64,000 nt of DNA from Georgenia sp. M64 (lineage in GTDB: Bacteria > Actinomycetota > Actinomycetes > Actinomycetales > Actinomycetaceae). The notes under the pieces were generated by a model. The model did not search any database. It saw only the letters and a list, made by a program, of their open reading frames with translations, and had not been told where the DNA came from. The stretch covers positions 1,798,001 to 1,862,000 of the forward strand of contig NZ_CP145809.1 in NCBI RefSeq assembly GCF_038049925.1, in the 5' to 3' direction. The position numbers and the translations under genes are program-made. Of this stretch, positions 51,065 through 60,039 are shown piece by piece; within the stretch, counting starts at the first letter, position 1; each line of letters opens with the position of its first letter.

Positions 51065-53635
51065 GTGAGCGCAGCGACCCAGAACCTGACCCGGGCCGAG
51101 GCGCAGGAGCGCTCGGCGCACCTGCGGGTGACGACGACGGAGGTCCACCTCGACCTCGCCGGCGACGCCGAGACCTTCGGGACCACCACGACCGTGACCT
51201 TCGAGGCCACCACCGGCGAGACCTTCCTGGACTTCCTGGGCCCCGTCGTGGAGCGGGTGGTGCTCAACGGCGCCGAGCTCGACCCGGCCGCCTGCTTCGA
51301 CGGCGCGCGCATCCACCTCACGCCGCTCGAGGCGGAGAACGTCGTCACCGTCGTCGCGCGCGGGGCGTACTCCCGCTCGGGCGAGGGGCTGCACCGCTTC
51401 GTCGACCCGGTCGACGGGCAGACCTACCTCTACACCCAGTACGAGCCGGCCGACTCCCGCCGGGTCCTGGCGACCTTCGAGCAGCCGGACCTCAAGTCCC
51501 GGTACACGTTCTCGGTGACGGCGCCCGCCCCGTGGCTGGTCCTGTCCAACCAGCCGGCCGTGGGGTCCGAGCCCGCGGGGGTGGGCCTCACGAGGACGAC
51601 GTTCGCGCCCACGCCGCCGCTGTCCTCCTACCTCACCGCCGTCGTCGCCGGGCCCTACCACCACGTGCGCGACGTGTGGGAGTCCCCGGACGGGCTGCGC
51701 GTCCCGCTGGGAGTGCTGTGCCGCGCCTCGCTCGCCCCGCACCTCGACGCCGACAGGATCCTCACCGTGACGAGGCAGGGCCTGGACTTCTACCATCGCG
51801 AGTTCGCCTTCCCGTACCCGTGGGGCAAGTACGACCAGGTCTTCGTCCCCGAGTGCAACCTCGGCGCCATGGAGAACCCCGGCTGCGTGACGTTCACCGA
51901 GCACTACGTCTTCCGCTCCGCCGCCACCCGCAACCAGTACCAGGGGCGGGCGAACACGATCCTGCACGAGATGGCGCACATGTGGTTCGGCGACCTGGCC
52001 ACCCCGCGGTGGTGGGACGACCTGTGGCTCAAGGAGTCCTTCGCCGACTACATGGGCTCCCACGCCTCCGTCGCCGCCACCGAGCACACCGACGCCTGGG
52101 TGGCCTTCGCCAACCGGCGCAAGGCCTGGGCGTACACCCAGGACCAGCTGCCCACCACCCACCCGGTGGTCGCGGACATCCCCGACCTGGAGGCGGCCAA
52201 GCAGAACTTCGACGGCATCACCTACGCCAAGGGCGCCGCCGTCCTCAAGCAGCTCGTCGCCTACGTCGGGGTCGAGGCGTTCTTCGACGGCGCCCGGCGC
52301 TACTTCCGTGACCACGCCTACGCCGCGACGACGCTCGGCGACCTCCTCGGTGCGCTCGAGGCGGCGTCGGGCCGGAACCTGGGGGAGTGGGCACGGCTGT
52401 GGCTGCAGACCGCCGGCACCGCGGAGCTGCGCGCCCAGGTCGAGGCCCGGGACGGCCGGGTCGAGCGGCTCACGGTCCACCAGCGCGGCACGGACCCGCG
52501 CACCGGCTCGTCGGTGCTGCGGCCGCACCGCCTCGCCGTGGGGCTCTACGGCCTGGCCGACGGCGTCCTCGTCCGGACCGCCCGGTACGAGCTGGACGTC
52601 GCCGGCGCGGTCACGGAGGTGGCCGGGGCCGCCGGGGCGCCGGTGCCGGACCTCGTCCTCGTCAACGACGACGACCTCACCTACGCCAAGGTCGTCCTGG
52701 ACGAGCCGTCCGCCGCCACGGCGCTGGCCCACGTCGGTGCCATCCCCGACGCCATGCCCCGCTCGCTGGTCTGGTCGGGGCTGTGGAACGCCACCCGCGA
52801 CGCCCGGCTGCCCGCCGCGGACTACCTCACCGCGGTCCTCACCCACGGCGCGCACGAGAGCGACACCGCCGTCCTCACCGGACTGACCGTGAACGCCCGG
52901 ACCGCCGTCGAGCGCTACGTCCCGGCCCCGCGGCGCCCTGCCGAGCGGGAGCGCCTCGGCGAGGGCGCCTGGGAGCACCTGCGCTCGGCGGCGCCCGGCT
53001 CGGACGACCAGCTCGTCTGGGCGCGCGCCTTCGCCGCGGCCGCCGCCACGGTCCCGGCCGCCGCGGGGCGGGCCCGCGAGGTCCTCGCCGGGGTCGTGCC
53101 CGGCCTGCCGCTGGACCCGGAGCTGCGGTGGGCGCTGTGGCAGTCCCTGGCCGCGACCGGGTCCGCGACCCCTGCCGAGCTCGACGCCGAGCTGGCCCGC
53201 GACGCGACCGCGGACGGGGCCACCCGCCACCTCGCCGCACACTCCGCGCTACCGGAACCGCAGGTGCGCGAGACGGCCTTCGAGACCCTGCTGCGCCCGG
53301 GCGCGCTGACGAACGACCAGGTGGACGCCACCCTGGAGGGGTACGGCCAGCCGCTCCACGCCGACCTGGCCGCACCGCTGACCGAGCGGTACTTCGCCGC
53401 CCTGCGCACCGTCTGGGCCGAGCACAGCATCGAGATCGCGGACCGGCTCGTCCAGGGCCTCTACCCCGGCCACCAGGACGCCGGCGACGGCGATCCTGCC
53501 GACCACCCCGTCGTCGCGCGGACGACGCGGTGGCTCGAGGACAACGCCGACGCGCCCGGCGCCCTGCGTCGCCTGGTGCTCGAGGAGCGGGACCATCTCC
53601 TGCGGTCGCTGCACGCCCAGCGGGCGGGCCGCTGA
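51065..53635 (+). CDS. pepN: Aminopeptidase N (M1 metallopeptidase)
   Basis: 856 residues. GAMEN at 267-271 (N-terminal amine binding) and HEMAH at 301-305 with the third zinc ligand E324 in LKESFADY, the exact M1 spacing. It removes N-terminal residues from peptides in the cytosol. The ERAP1-type C-terminal helical domain fills 520-856. A GTG at 51065 is taken as the start; GGAGG lies 14 bases upstream, closer to a TTG at 51053 that would add four residues. Divergent from the Usp gene. Confidence 0.96.
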   Translation: MSAATQNLTRAEAQERSAHLRVTTTEVHLDLAGDAETFGTTTTVTFEATTGETFLDFLGPVVERVVLNGAELDPAACFDGARIHLTPLEAENVVTVVARGAYSRSGEGLHRFVDPVDGQTYLYTQYEPADSRRVLATFEQPDLKSRYTFSVTAPAPWLVLSNQPAVGSEPAGVGLTRTTFAPTPPLSSYLTAVVAGPYHHVRDVWESPDGLRVPLGVLCRASLAPHLDADRILTVTRQGLDFYHREFAFPYPWGKYDQVFVPECNLGAMENPGCVTFTEHYVFRSAATRNQYQGRANTILHEMAHMWFGDLATPRWWDDLWLKESFADYMGSHASVAATEHTDAWVAFANRRKAWAYTQDQLPTTHPVVADIPDLEAAKQNFDGITYAKGAAVLKQLVAYVGVEAFFDGARRYFRDHAYAATTLGDLLGALEAASGRNLGEWARLWLQTAGTAELRAQVEARDGRVERLTVHQRGTDPRTGSSVLRPHRLAVGLYGLADGVLVRTARYELDVAGAVTEVAGAAGAPVPDLVLVNDDDLTYAKVVLDEPSAATALAHVGAIPDAMPRSLVWSGLWNATRDARLPAADYLTAVLTHGAHESDTAVLTGLTVNARTAVERYVPAPRRPAERERLGEGAWEHLRSAAPGSDDQLVWARAFAAAAATVPAAAGRAREVLAGVVPGLPLDPELRWALWQSLAATGSATPAELDAELARDATADGATRHLAAHSALPEPQVRETAFETLLRPGALTNDQVDATLEGYGQPLHADLAAPLTERYFAALRTVWAEHSIEIADRLVQGLYPGHQDAGDGDPADHPVVARTTRWLEDNADAPGALRRLVLEERDHLLRSLHAQRAGR

Positions 53636-53707
53636 GGTCGGGCCGCTGAGGCCGGGCCCTGCCCGCGCGGACGGCGAGGCCGTGCCCGGTCGCCGGGCCG
53701 GGCCCGG

Positions 53708-54655
53708 TCAGACCGCGAGCTCGGCCAGGGTGGCGACGACGTCGACCAGGGCGCCGCGCCGGAAGACGGTCACCGGGAGGTCCCGGCCCACCGCGGTGCC
53801 GAGCATGAGTCGCTGGAGGTCCTGAGCGGTGCTGACGGGCCGGTCGCCCGCGCTGGTGACGATGTCGCCCAGGTAGATCCCAGCGGCGGCCGCGGGGCCG
53901 CCCGGGACGACCTCCCGCACGTGCAGGCCGGTGCGACGGCCCAGCCGGTCGGCGAGCGCGGGCGGTACCGGCGCGGTGACCCCGCCGACGCCGAGCCACG
54001 CCCGGCGCACCCGGCCGTCCCGGACGAGCGAGTCGAGGATCCGCAGCGTCGTGGGGTTGACCGGCACCGCCAGCCCGAGCCCCACGCCGGCGACGGCGGT
54101 GCTGACCCCCACCACCCGCGCGGCGGAGTCGGCCAGCGCCCCGCCGCTGTTGCCCGGGTTCAGGGCGGCGTCGGTCTGGATGACGTCGTCGATGGAGTGG
54201 GCGCCGTAGGCGGTGCGGACCGGCAGCGAGCGGCCGAGCGCGCTGACGACACCGGCGGTCACGGACCCGGCGAGACCCAGCGGGCTGCCGACCGCGACGA
54301 CGAGCTGGCCCACTCGCAGCGAGTCGGCGTCCCCGAGCACCGCCGGAGGCGAGAGGCCCTCCCGGGTGCGCAGGACCGCCAGGTCCGAGAGCCGGTCGGC
54401 GCCGACGACGTCGAAGGGCGACTCCTCGCCGTCGGCCGCGACGACCCTGCCGCCACGGACGCCCTCGACCACGTGGGCGCTGGTGAGCAGCAGGCCGTCG
54501 GCGGAGAACGCCACGGCGGAGCCGGCGCCCGCGCCGCGGCGACCGTGCACCCGCACGGACAGCACCGACGGCGCCAGCGCCGCGGCGACCGTCGTGACCA
54601 CCCGGGAGTAGGCGTCCATGGCCTCGTCCACGGCAGCGCAACGTCGCCGGGCCAC
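53708..54655 (-). CDS. S1C (HtrA/DegP-like) serine protease without signal peptide
   Basis: 315 residues. Catalytic triad H61 (LTSAHVV), D91 (LSDLAVL) and S170 (NPGNSGGAL), with a C-terminal PDZ domain (about 215-310, GLHVREVVPGGPAAAAGIYLGDIV). HtrA proteins normally act outside the membrane, but this one has neither signal nor helix; its N-terminus is soluble (DEAMDAYSRVVTTVAAALAPSV). The start could be GTG 54655 or ATG 54619; both lack export signals. Cytosolic quality control is plausible. Confidence 0.9.
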   Translation of the reverse strand: MARRRCAAVDEAMDAYSRVVTTVAAALAPSVLSVRVHGRRGAGAGSAVAFSADGLLLTSAHVVEGVRGGRVVAADGEESPFDVVGADRLSDLAVLRTREGLSPPAVLGDADSLRVGQLVVAVGSPLGLAGSVTAGVVSALGRSLPVRTAYGAHSIDDVIQTDAALNPGNSGGALADSAARVVGVSTAVAGVGLGLAVPVNPTTLRILDSLVRDGRVRRAWLGVGGVTAPVPPALADRLGRRTGLHVREVVPGGPAAAAGIYLGDIVTSAGDRPVSTAQDLQRLMLGTAVGRDLPVTVFRRGALVDVVATLAELAV

Positions 54656-54786
54656 GGTGCGATACCCGTGTTCGCCCGGGGCTTACCGTTCCGGCGGTGG
54701 CCGCGGTCCGAGTGCGGTCATCCGGGCCGGCGGGCCGGCCGGCCGGGGGCGGGTCGGCGGGGCGGCCGGCCGGGGGGCGGTGGACG

Positions 54787-55389
54787 TCAGAACGAGCCGG
54801 TGCGGACCTCGCCGGCCGGGAGCCAGGCGGTGTACACCGCGCCGCCCGCGGTCGCGCGGGTCTCGACGGCGCGCAGCGTCCGCGCGGGCGTCCCCTCGGC
54901 GAAGATCCGCTTGCCGCGGCCCAGCACGACGGGGTACGTGAACAGGCGGTACTCGTCGACCAGGTCGTGGATGTGCTGGAGGAGCCGGCTGCTGCCCTGG
55001 ATGAGGATGTCGCCCCCGTCGCCCTCCTTCAGCCCGGCGACGACGTCGTGGGCCTCACCGCGCAGGACCGTGGTGTTCTCCCACGCGGCCTCCGTGAGCG
55101 TCCGGGAGACCACGTACTTGGGCATCCGCCCCAGCGATGCGGCGAACTCGTCGCCGGCCTCGGCCTGGCCGGGCCAGTACCCGGCGAAGATGTCGTACGT
55201 CCGCCGGCCCAGGAGCAGTGCGGAGGACGAGCGGAAGTAGTCGCCGACGATGGCGCCGAGCTCGTCGTCGGCGAACGGGACCTGCCACCCGCCGAACGGG
55301 AAGTCGTCCTCGGTGTCCTCCTGCGGGCCGCCCGGTCCCTGCATGACCCCGTCCAGGGTCACGAACCCGGCCATGACGAGCGTGCGCAC
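54787..55389 (-). CDS. Dihydrofolate-reductase-like (RibD C-terminal) family protein
   Basis: 200 residues. LVMAGFVTLDGVMQGPGGPQED and ALLLGRRTYDIFAGYWPGQ are typical of the YwjB/YyaP DHFR-like family, with ILIQGSSRLLQHIHDLVDEYRL in the C-terminal half. These bind NADPH and a pteridine-like substrate, but true folate activity is unproven. GTG after GGAGGAGACC. No coupling with neighbours. Confidence 0.9.
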   Translation of the reverse strand: MRTLVMAGFVTLDGVMQGPGGPQEDTEDDFPFGGWQVPFADDELGAIVGDYFRSSSALLLGRRTYDIFAGYWPGQAEAGDEFAASLGRMPKYVVSRTLTEAAWENTTVLRGEAHDVVAGLKEGDGGDILIQGSSRLLQHIHDLVDEYRLFTYPVVLGRGKRIFAEGTPARTLRAVETRATAGGAVYTAWLPAGEVRTGSF

Positions 55390-55443
55390 GGTCTCCTCCT
55401 TCTCGAGGCGGGAGCGCCCACCGACCTGGCGGGCGCCCTACGG

Positions 55444-55872
55444 TCAGCGGCCGCCGCCCCGCACCTGGTGCACGGCCACCCAGCCCTCGGGCACGTACTG
55501 GTCCGAGGGGATGATGCGCTTGCCGAACGGCACGACCGTGACCGGCAGCATCTTGAGGTTCGCCAGGGCCAGCGGGATCCCGACGATCGTCACGGCCTGC
55601 GCGGCGGCGGTCGTGATGTGCCCGATCGCCAGCCACACCCCGGCGACGACGAACCACACGACGTTCGCCACCGCCGACCCCGCTCCGGCGCCCGGCTTGG
55701 CCACCACCATGCGGCCGAACGGCCACAGGGCGTACGAGGCCATCCGGAAGGAGGCCACCCCGAAGGGGATGGTGACGATGAACAGGCACGCGACGACCCC
55801 GAAGACGACGTAGCCGAGGGCGAGCCACAGACCGCCGAAGAGGAGCCAGATGACGTTGAGCAGAGCGGACAT
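55444..55872 (-). CDS. yccF: YccF-family membrane protein
   Basis: 142 residues. Two repeats of the YccF motif: LLNVIWLLFGGLWLALGYVV with TIPFGVASFRMASYALWPFGR, and VANVVWFVVAGVWLAIGHI with GIPLALANLKMLPVTVVPFGKRI. Four helices. Function unknown in all bacteria. Confidence 0.93.
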   Translation of the reverse strand: MSALLNVIWLLFGGLWLALGYVVFGVVACLFIVTIPFGVASFRMASYALWPFGRMVVAKPGAGAGSAVANVVWFVVAGVWLAIGHITTAAAQAVTIVGIPLALANLKMLPVTVVPFGKRIIPSDQYVPEGWVAVHQVRGGGR

Positions 55873-55920
55873 GCCTACGAGGTTGCCACACCGGCCCGCC
55901 GGGCGGGAGGTGCCGGATCG

Positions 55921-58002
55921 TCAGCGCGCGGCCCCGACGGTGGCCCGGGTGGCGGCGGTGAGGTGGGTGGGCACGGGGTCGTAGTGGTCGTGCACCGCCC
56001 GGTAGGTGCCGCGGCCTCCGGTGAGGGCCCGCAGGTCGATGGCGTAGCGGCGCAGCTCGGCGGTGGGCACGTGGGCCTCGATGACGCCCTCGCCGTCGGC
56101 GCCGGTGCCGGTGTCCACCACGCGGCCGCGCCGGCCGGCCAGGTCGGCCAGGACGTCGCCCTGGGTGGCGACCGGGACCGTGACGGTGACGGCGGAGACC
56201 GGCTCGAGCACGAGCGAGCCGGCCTGCTGCAGCGCCTGGGCGACGCCGAGGCCGGCGGCGGTCCGGAACGCCATGTCGGAGGAGTCGACCGAGTGGTACT
56301 TGCCGTCGACGCACTCGACCCGCAGGTCGGTCAGGCGGTGCCCGTTCGGCCCGCCCGCGAGGAGGGCGTCCTGCACCCCGTGCTCGACGGCGGGCAGGTA
56401 GTTGCGCGGGATCGCGCCGCCGACGATGGAGTCGACGAAGACCAGGCCCGTGCCGCGCTCGGCGGGGGAGACCACCAGGCGCACCACGGCGAACTGGCCG
56501 TGCCCGCCGGACTGCTTCTTGAGCTTGCCCTCGACCTCGACCGGGCCCGCGATGGTCTCGCGGTAGGCGACCTTGACGTCCTCGGTCTCGACCCGCACGC
56601 CGAACTTGCGCTCGAGACGCTCGAGCGCGACCGCCAGGTGGGTGTCCCCGACCGCGGTGAGCAGGGTCTGCCCCGACTCCTCGTCCTGGGTCACGGTCAG
56701 CGCCGGGTCCTCGGCGGCCAGGCGGCGCAGGGCGTCGGTGAGCTTGTCGTCGTCGGACTGGGTCAGCGGCCGCACCCCCAGGGTGTAGCCCGCCTCGGGG
56801 GTGGGCCGGGACGGCAGGGCCACCGGTCGGCCGGGTCGGGCCAGGAGGGTACGGGTGGGGGAGTCGCCGAGCTTGGCGACGGCGGCGAGGTCGCCGGCCA
56901 CGACCGAGCGGACGTCCAGATGCTCACGCCCCCGCAGGGTGAACAGGCCGTGGAGCCGCTCGTCCGCACCGGTGGAGGTGTTGGTGAGGCGCTCGTCGCC
57001 GCGCACGGTCCCCGAGAGGACCTTGAGGAGGGAGATCTGTCCGACGAACTGGTCGGCGACGGTGCGGAAGACGTGGACGAGGGCCTCCCTGCCGGGGTCG
57101 GCCGGCACCGCGGTGGCCTCGCCGCCGACGAGGACCTCGGTGGGGTGCATGTCCGGCGAGGGACCGATCTCGCAGATGAAGTCCCCGAGCCGGTCCACCC
57201 CGGCGCCGGTGGTGGCCGAGCCGACGAGGACCGGGAAGATCGCCGAGGCCGCGACCGCCCGGCGCAGGGTGCGCTCGACGTCCCCGGGGGCCGGCTCGTC
57301 CCCGGCGAGGTAGCGCTCGAGCTGGTCGTCGTCGCCGCTGACGACCTCCTCCACGAGCTCCTCGTGGCGGATCCGCTCGATCTCCTCGACGTCGGCGGGC
57401 ACCGGCGCGGTGGTCTCGTGCCACTCGGCGTCGTAGAGGTGGGCGATGTCGAAGAGCACGTCGGCGACGCCGCGGAAGTCCTGCTGCTCCCCGATGGGGA
57501 GCTCGAGGGGGAACAGGCGCTCGCCCAGGCGGGCGCGCAGGTCGGCCAGGACCGACTCGAAGTCCGCGCTGGGCTTGTCCTCCTTGGTCACGAAGATCAT
57601 CCGGGCCAGACCGAGCTCCTGGCAGCGGGCCCACACCCGCTCGTCGCCGGCCTGGACACCCTCCACGGCGGAGACGACGACGACGGCGAGGTCGGCCACC
57701 TCGAGCGCGGTGTCGACCACCTGGGTGAAGTCGTCGTGGCCCGGGGTGTCGAGGAGGTTGATCTTGCAGGTCTCGCCGTTCGCGGTCGTCCACGGCACCG
57801 CCGCCAGGGCGAGCGAGAGCGTCTGGTGGCGCCGGGTCTCCTCGGGGTCGGCGTCGAGCAGCGAGGTGCCGTCGTCCACGCGGCCCAGGCGAGCCGTCGC
57901 ACCGGCACGGAAGAGCAACGCCTCGGCGAGGGAGGTCTTGCCGCTGCCCGCGTGGCCGACCAGGACCACGTTGCGGATGGCTGAGGTGACGACGTCGTCC
58001 AT
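55921..58002 (-). CDS. fusA2: Elongation-factor-G-like GTPase (EF-G2 type)
   Basis: 693 residues with all EF-G domains. G1 GHAGSGKT (16-23), G3 DTPGHDD (85-91) and G4 TKED (139-142) in place of NKxD, a change seen in actinobacterial EF-G2. Switch I is short (RRHQTLSLAL, where EF-G has RGITI). Domains II-V are recognisable up to LTGGRGTYRAVHDHYDPVP. EF-G2 paralogues lack normal translocase activity in mycobacteria and bind ribosomes under stress or nutrient change. The GTPase pattern is intact. The ATG follows GGGAG; a TACGAT -10 is at 58034-58039. Confidence 0.94.
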   Translation of the reverse strand: MDDVVTSAIRNVVLVGHAGSGKTSLAEALLFRAGATARLGRVDDGTSLLDADPEETRRHQTLSLALAAVPWTTANGETCKINLLDTPGHDDFTQVVDTALEVADLAVVVVSAVEGVQAGDERVWARCQELGLARMIFVTKEDKPSADFESVLADLRARLGERLFPLELPIGEQQDFRGVADVLFDIAHLYDAEWHETTAPVPADVEEIERIRHEELVEEVVSGDDDQLERYLAGDEPAPGDVERTLRRAVAASAIFPVLVGSATTGAGVDRLGDFICEIGPSPDMHPTEVLVGGEATAVPADPGREALVHVFRTVADQFVGQISLLKVLSGTVRGDERLTNTSTGADERLHGLFTLRGREHLDVRSVVAGDLAAVAKLGDSPTRTLLARPGRPVALPSRPTPEAGYTLGVRPLTQSDDDKLTDALRRLAAEDPALTVTQDEESGQTLLTAVGDTHLAVALERLERKFGVRVETEDVKVAYRETIAGPVEVEGKLKKQSGGHGQFAVVRLVVSPAERGTGLVFVDSIVGGAIPRNYLPAVEHGVQDALLAGGPNGHRLTDLRVECVDGKYHSVDSSDMAFRTAAGLGVAQALQQAGSLVLEPVSAVTVTVPVATQGDVLADLAGRRGRVVDTGTGADGEGVIEAHVPTAELRRYAIDLRALTGGRGTYRAVHDHYDPVPTHLTAATRATVGAAR

Positions 58003-58033
58003 GCTCACTCCCGGCTCTGGGTCTGTGGCTGCG

Positions 58034-58039
58034 ATCGTA
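58034..58039 (-). promoter_or_regulatory. -10 element (TACGAT) of fusA2
   Basis: TACGAT on the minus strand, 31 bases before the ATG, leaving a short leader with a GGGAG ribosome site. Confidence 0.45.
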
Positions 58040-58221
58040 GCGCCGAGGGGGCCGGGGGTATGTGACGAAGATCCCACTTCGTGCTGCAGCGGCCGGTGTA
58101 CGCCCGGCGCGGGGTGCCCCGGGAGGGCGCGCCGGGCGTGTCCGGTTTCGGGGCGGACCGTCCGGCGTTGCACAGTGGTCCCCGGCCGGCCGCGTCCGCG
58201 GGCGCCGCAGGAGGGGTGGAC

Positions 58222-58953
58222 GTGGCAGGGACCTGGTCGACGCAGACGGAGCTGGGTGCGGCGCACGCGCTCACCGCGCGGCAGGTGGGCACCCACCTCG
58301 CCGCCCTGGGCCTCAAGGAGGGCACCCGGGCGAGCGAGTCGGCGGTGGCGCAGGGGCTGGCGCGGGACGCGAGGCTGCGCGACGGCACGGTCTTCTTCGT
58401 CTGGCACACCGAACGGGTGACCGCCCTCCTCGCCGGGCAGGGCGTCATGCCCGCCGTGCCGACGGCGCCGACGACGTCGGCACCGAGCTCGACGCCGTCC
58501 GCCGCCGCGTCGCGGCGGCACGACAAGGTGGTGGCCACCGACGGCTCGGCACTGGGCAACCCGGGCCCGACGGGGTGGGCCTGGGTGGACCAGACCACGG
58601 GGGAGACCGGCTCGGGCGGGCTGGCCCACGGCACCAACAACATCGGCGAGCTGCTCGCGCTGCGCGAGGCGCTGCACCACGCCGGGCCCGAGGGCGACCT
58701 GCTCGTCCGCGCGGACTCGCAGTACGTCATCAACATCGCCACGAGGTGGGCGGTCGGCTGGCGGCGGCGCGGCTGGCGCAAGGGCGACGGCAAGGTCCCG
58801 GAGAACCTCGAGATCGTCCAGGACATCCTCGCCGCCCTGGAGGCCCGCGCGGGGCGGACGGACTTCGAGTGGGTGCGCGGCCACGCCGGCGACGAGCACA
58901 ACGAGCGTGCCGACGCCCTCGCCAACGCCGCCGCGCGGGCCGCCCGCGGGTAG
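58222..58953 (+). CDS. rnhA: Ribonuclease HI with an N-terminal accessory domain
   Basis: 243 residues. The C-terminal ~145 form RNase HI with the four acidic catalytic residues: ATDGSALGNPG, NNIGELLALREAL, RADSQYV and NERADALAN. It cuts RNA in RNA-DNA hybrids. The first ~85 residues are a separate helical domain (TQTELGAAHALTARQVGTHLAALG ... GTVFFVWHTERVTALL), which looks like a winged-helix or DNA-binding type, then a Pro/Thr linker. The GTG at 58222 follows GGAGGGG six bases upstream. Standard bacterial RnhA is 150-160 aa. Confidence 0.94.
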   Translation: MAGTWSTQTELGAAHALTARQVGTHLAALGLKEGTRASESAVAQGLARDARLRDGTVFFVWHTERVTALLAGQGVMPAVPTAPTTSAPSSTPSAAASRRHDKVVATDGSALGNPGPTGWAWVDQTTGETGSGGLAHGTNNIGELLALREALHHAGPEGDLLVRADSQYVINIATRWAVGWRRRGWRKGDGKVPENLEIVQDILAALEARAGRTDFEWVRGHAGDEHNERADALANAAARAARG

Positions 58954-58960
58954 TCGTGCT

Positions 58961-58982
58961 CTCGCCGCCCGCGGGCGGCGAG
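58961..58982. terminator. Perfect 22-bp palindrome between convergent rnhA and LLM genes
   Basis: The arm CTCGCCGCCCG with its exact complement (11 bp each side). Located between two convergent stops, a likely two-way terminator. Confidence 0.75.
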
Positions 58983-59003
58983 CTTGCGCTGCCCCGAGCT
59001 CGC

Positions 59004-60026
59004 TCAGTCCTCCCAGGAGGGCACACCGGCCAGGGCCGGCATCACCTCGTGCTCGAAGAGCTCGATGCTCTCGGTGGTGTAGGCCGCGTCCGGGAAGTAG
59101 AAGATCCCGTAGGTCATGCCGGCCTCGCGCAGCGCCAGCAGCTTCTCCACGATCTGCTCGGGGGTGCCGAACGCCGGCAGGTCCCGGAAGCCCGCGAGCT
59201 GCCGCTCGAGGTCGTCGGCGCCCAGGTGGGGCGCGAGCCGGGCCGCCAGCTCGTCGAGCTTGGCCGCCACGTCCGCCTCGGTGCGGCCGATCGTGACGTT
59301 GTAGTTCGCGGAGCGGACGATCTGGTCGAAGTCCGTGCCCTGGGCGGCGCAGTGCTCGGCGAGGATCTCGCTCTTGCGGGTGAAGCCCTCCAGGGTCCCG
59401 TCGAAGTTGGTGTACCGCGCGTGCTGGGCGGCGATGCGCAGCGTGACCTTCTCCCCGCCGCCGGCGATCCACAGCGGGATCCCGCCGGGCTGGACGGGCA
59501 GGGGGTAGCACAGGGCGCCGTCGACGTCGTAGTGCTTGCCGTGGAGGGTGGCCGAGCCCGTGCGCCAGGCCTGCTCGAAGATCTGCACACCCTCGTCCAG
59601 CCGCGCCAGCCGCTCGCCGGCGGACGGGAAGCCGTAGCCGTAGGCACGCCACTCGTGCTCGTACCACCCCGCGCCGATGCCCATCTCCAGGCGGCCCCCG
59701 CTGATGTGGTCGACCGTCGCGGCGACCTTGGCCAGGTACATGGGGTTGCGGTAGCTCATGCAGCTGCACATCTGCCCGATCCGGACCCGGTCGGTCACGG
59801 CGCCGAGGCCCGCCATGAGGGCCCAGGCCTCGTGCGTCGCCTCCTCGCTGGGCACCGGGGTGGTGTGGAAGTGGTCGTACACCCACACCGACTCCCACAG
59901 GCCGCCGTCGTCGGCGCGCCTGGCGAGGGAGGACATGACGTTCCAGTGCTGCGACTCGTCGATCCCGACGAGGTCGAAGCGCCAGCCCTGGGGGATGAAC
60001 ATCCCGAACCGCATGTGATCAGCCAT
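59004..60026 (-). CDS. LLM-class F420-dependent oxidoreductase
   Basis: 340 residues of the luciferase-like monooxygenase fold. MRFGMFIPQGWRFDLVG, VWVYDHFHTTP, RIGQMCSCMSYRNPMYLAK and GRLEMGIGAGWYEHEWRAYGYGFP are hallmarks of the F420-type (Rv-like) subgroup. It probably transfers hydride between F420 and an unknown substrate in the cytosol. ATG 60026 is seven bases after TAGGGT, so leaderless; that -10 uses the stop codon of the upstream DUF4126 gene. Confidence 0.9.
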   Translation of the reverse strand: MADHMRFGMFIPQGWRFDLVGIDESQHWNVMSSLARRADDGGLWESVWVYDHFHTTPVPSEEATHEAWALMAGLGAVTDRVRIGQMCSCMSYRNPMYLAKVAATVDHISGGRLEMGIGAGWYEHEWRAYGYGFPSAGERLARLDEGVQIFEQAWRTGSATLHGKHYDVDGALCYPLPVQPGGIPLWIAGGGEKVTLRIAAQHARYTNFDGTLEGFTRKSEILAEHCAAQGTDFDQIVRSANYNVTIGRTEADVAAKLDELAARLAPHLGADDLERQLAGFRDLPAFGTPEQIVEKLLALREAGMTYGIFYFPDAAYTTESIELFEHEVMPALAGVPSWED

Positions 60027-60033
60027 GACGCCA

Positions 60034-60039
60034 ACCCTA
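60034..60039 (-). promoter_or_regulatory. -10 element (TAGGGT) of the leaderless LLM gene, overlapping the DUF4126 stop
   Basis: TAGGGT, seven bases, ATG. Its first three bases are the TAG stop of the upstream gene. Confidence 0.6.

Noticed and set aside
54656-54786. Possible small gene in the GC-rich gap before the DHFR-like gene
   Set aside because: Only CCGGCCGG-type repeats; no start with ribosome site or promoter.
55921-59898. A 1,300-codon open frame on the minus strand
   Set aside because: Only 55921-58002 shows protein-family signals (EF-G2); the rest lies over rnhA and the LLM gene in a different frame and is an effect of high GC content.
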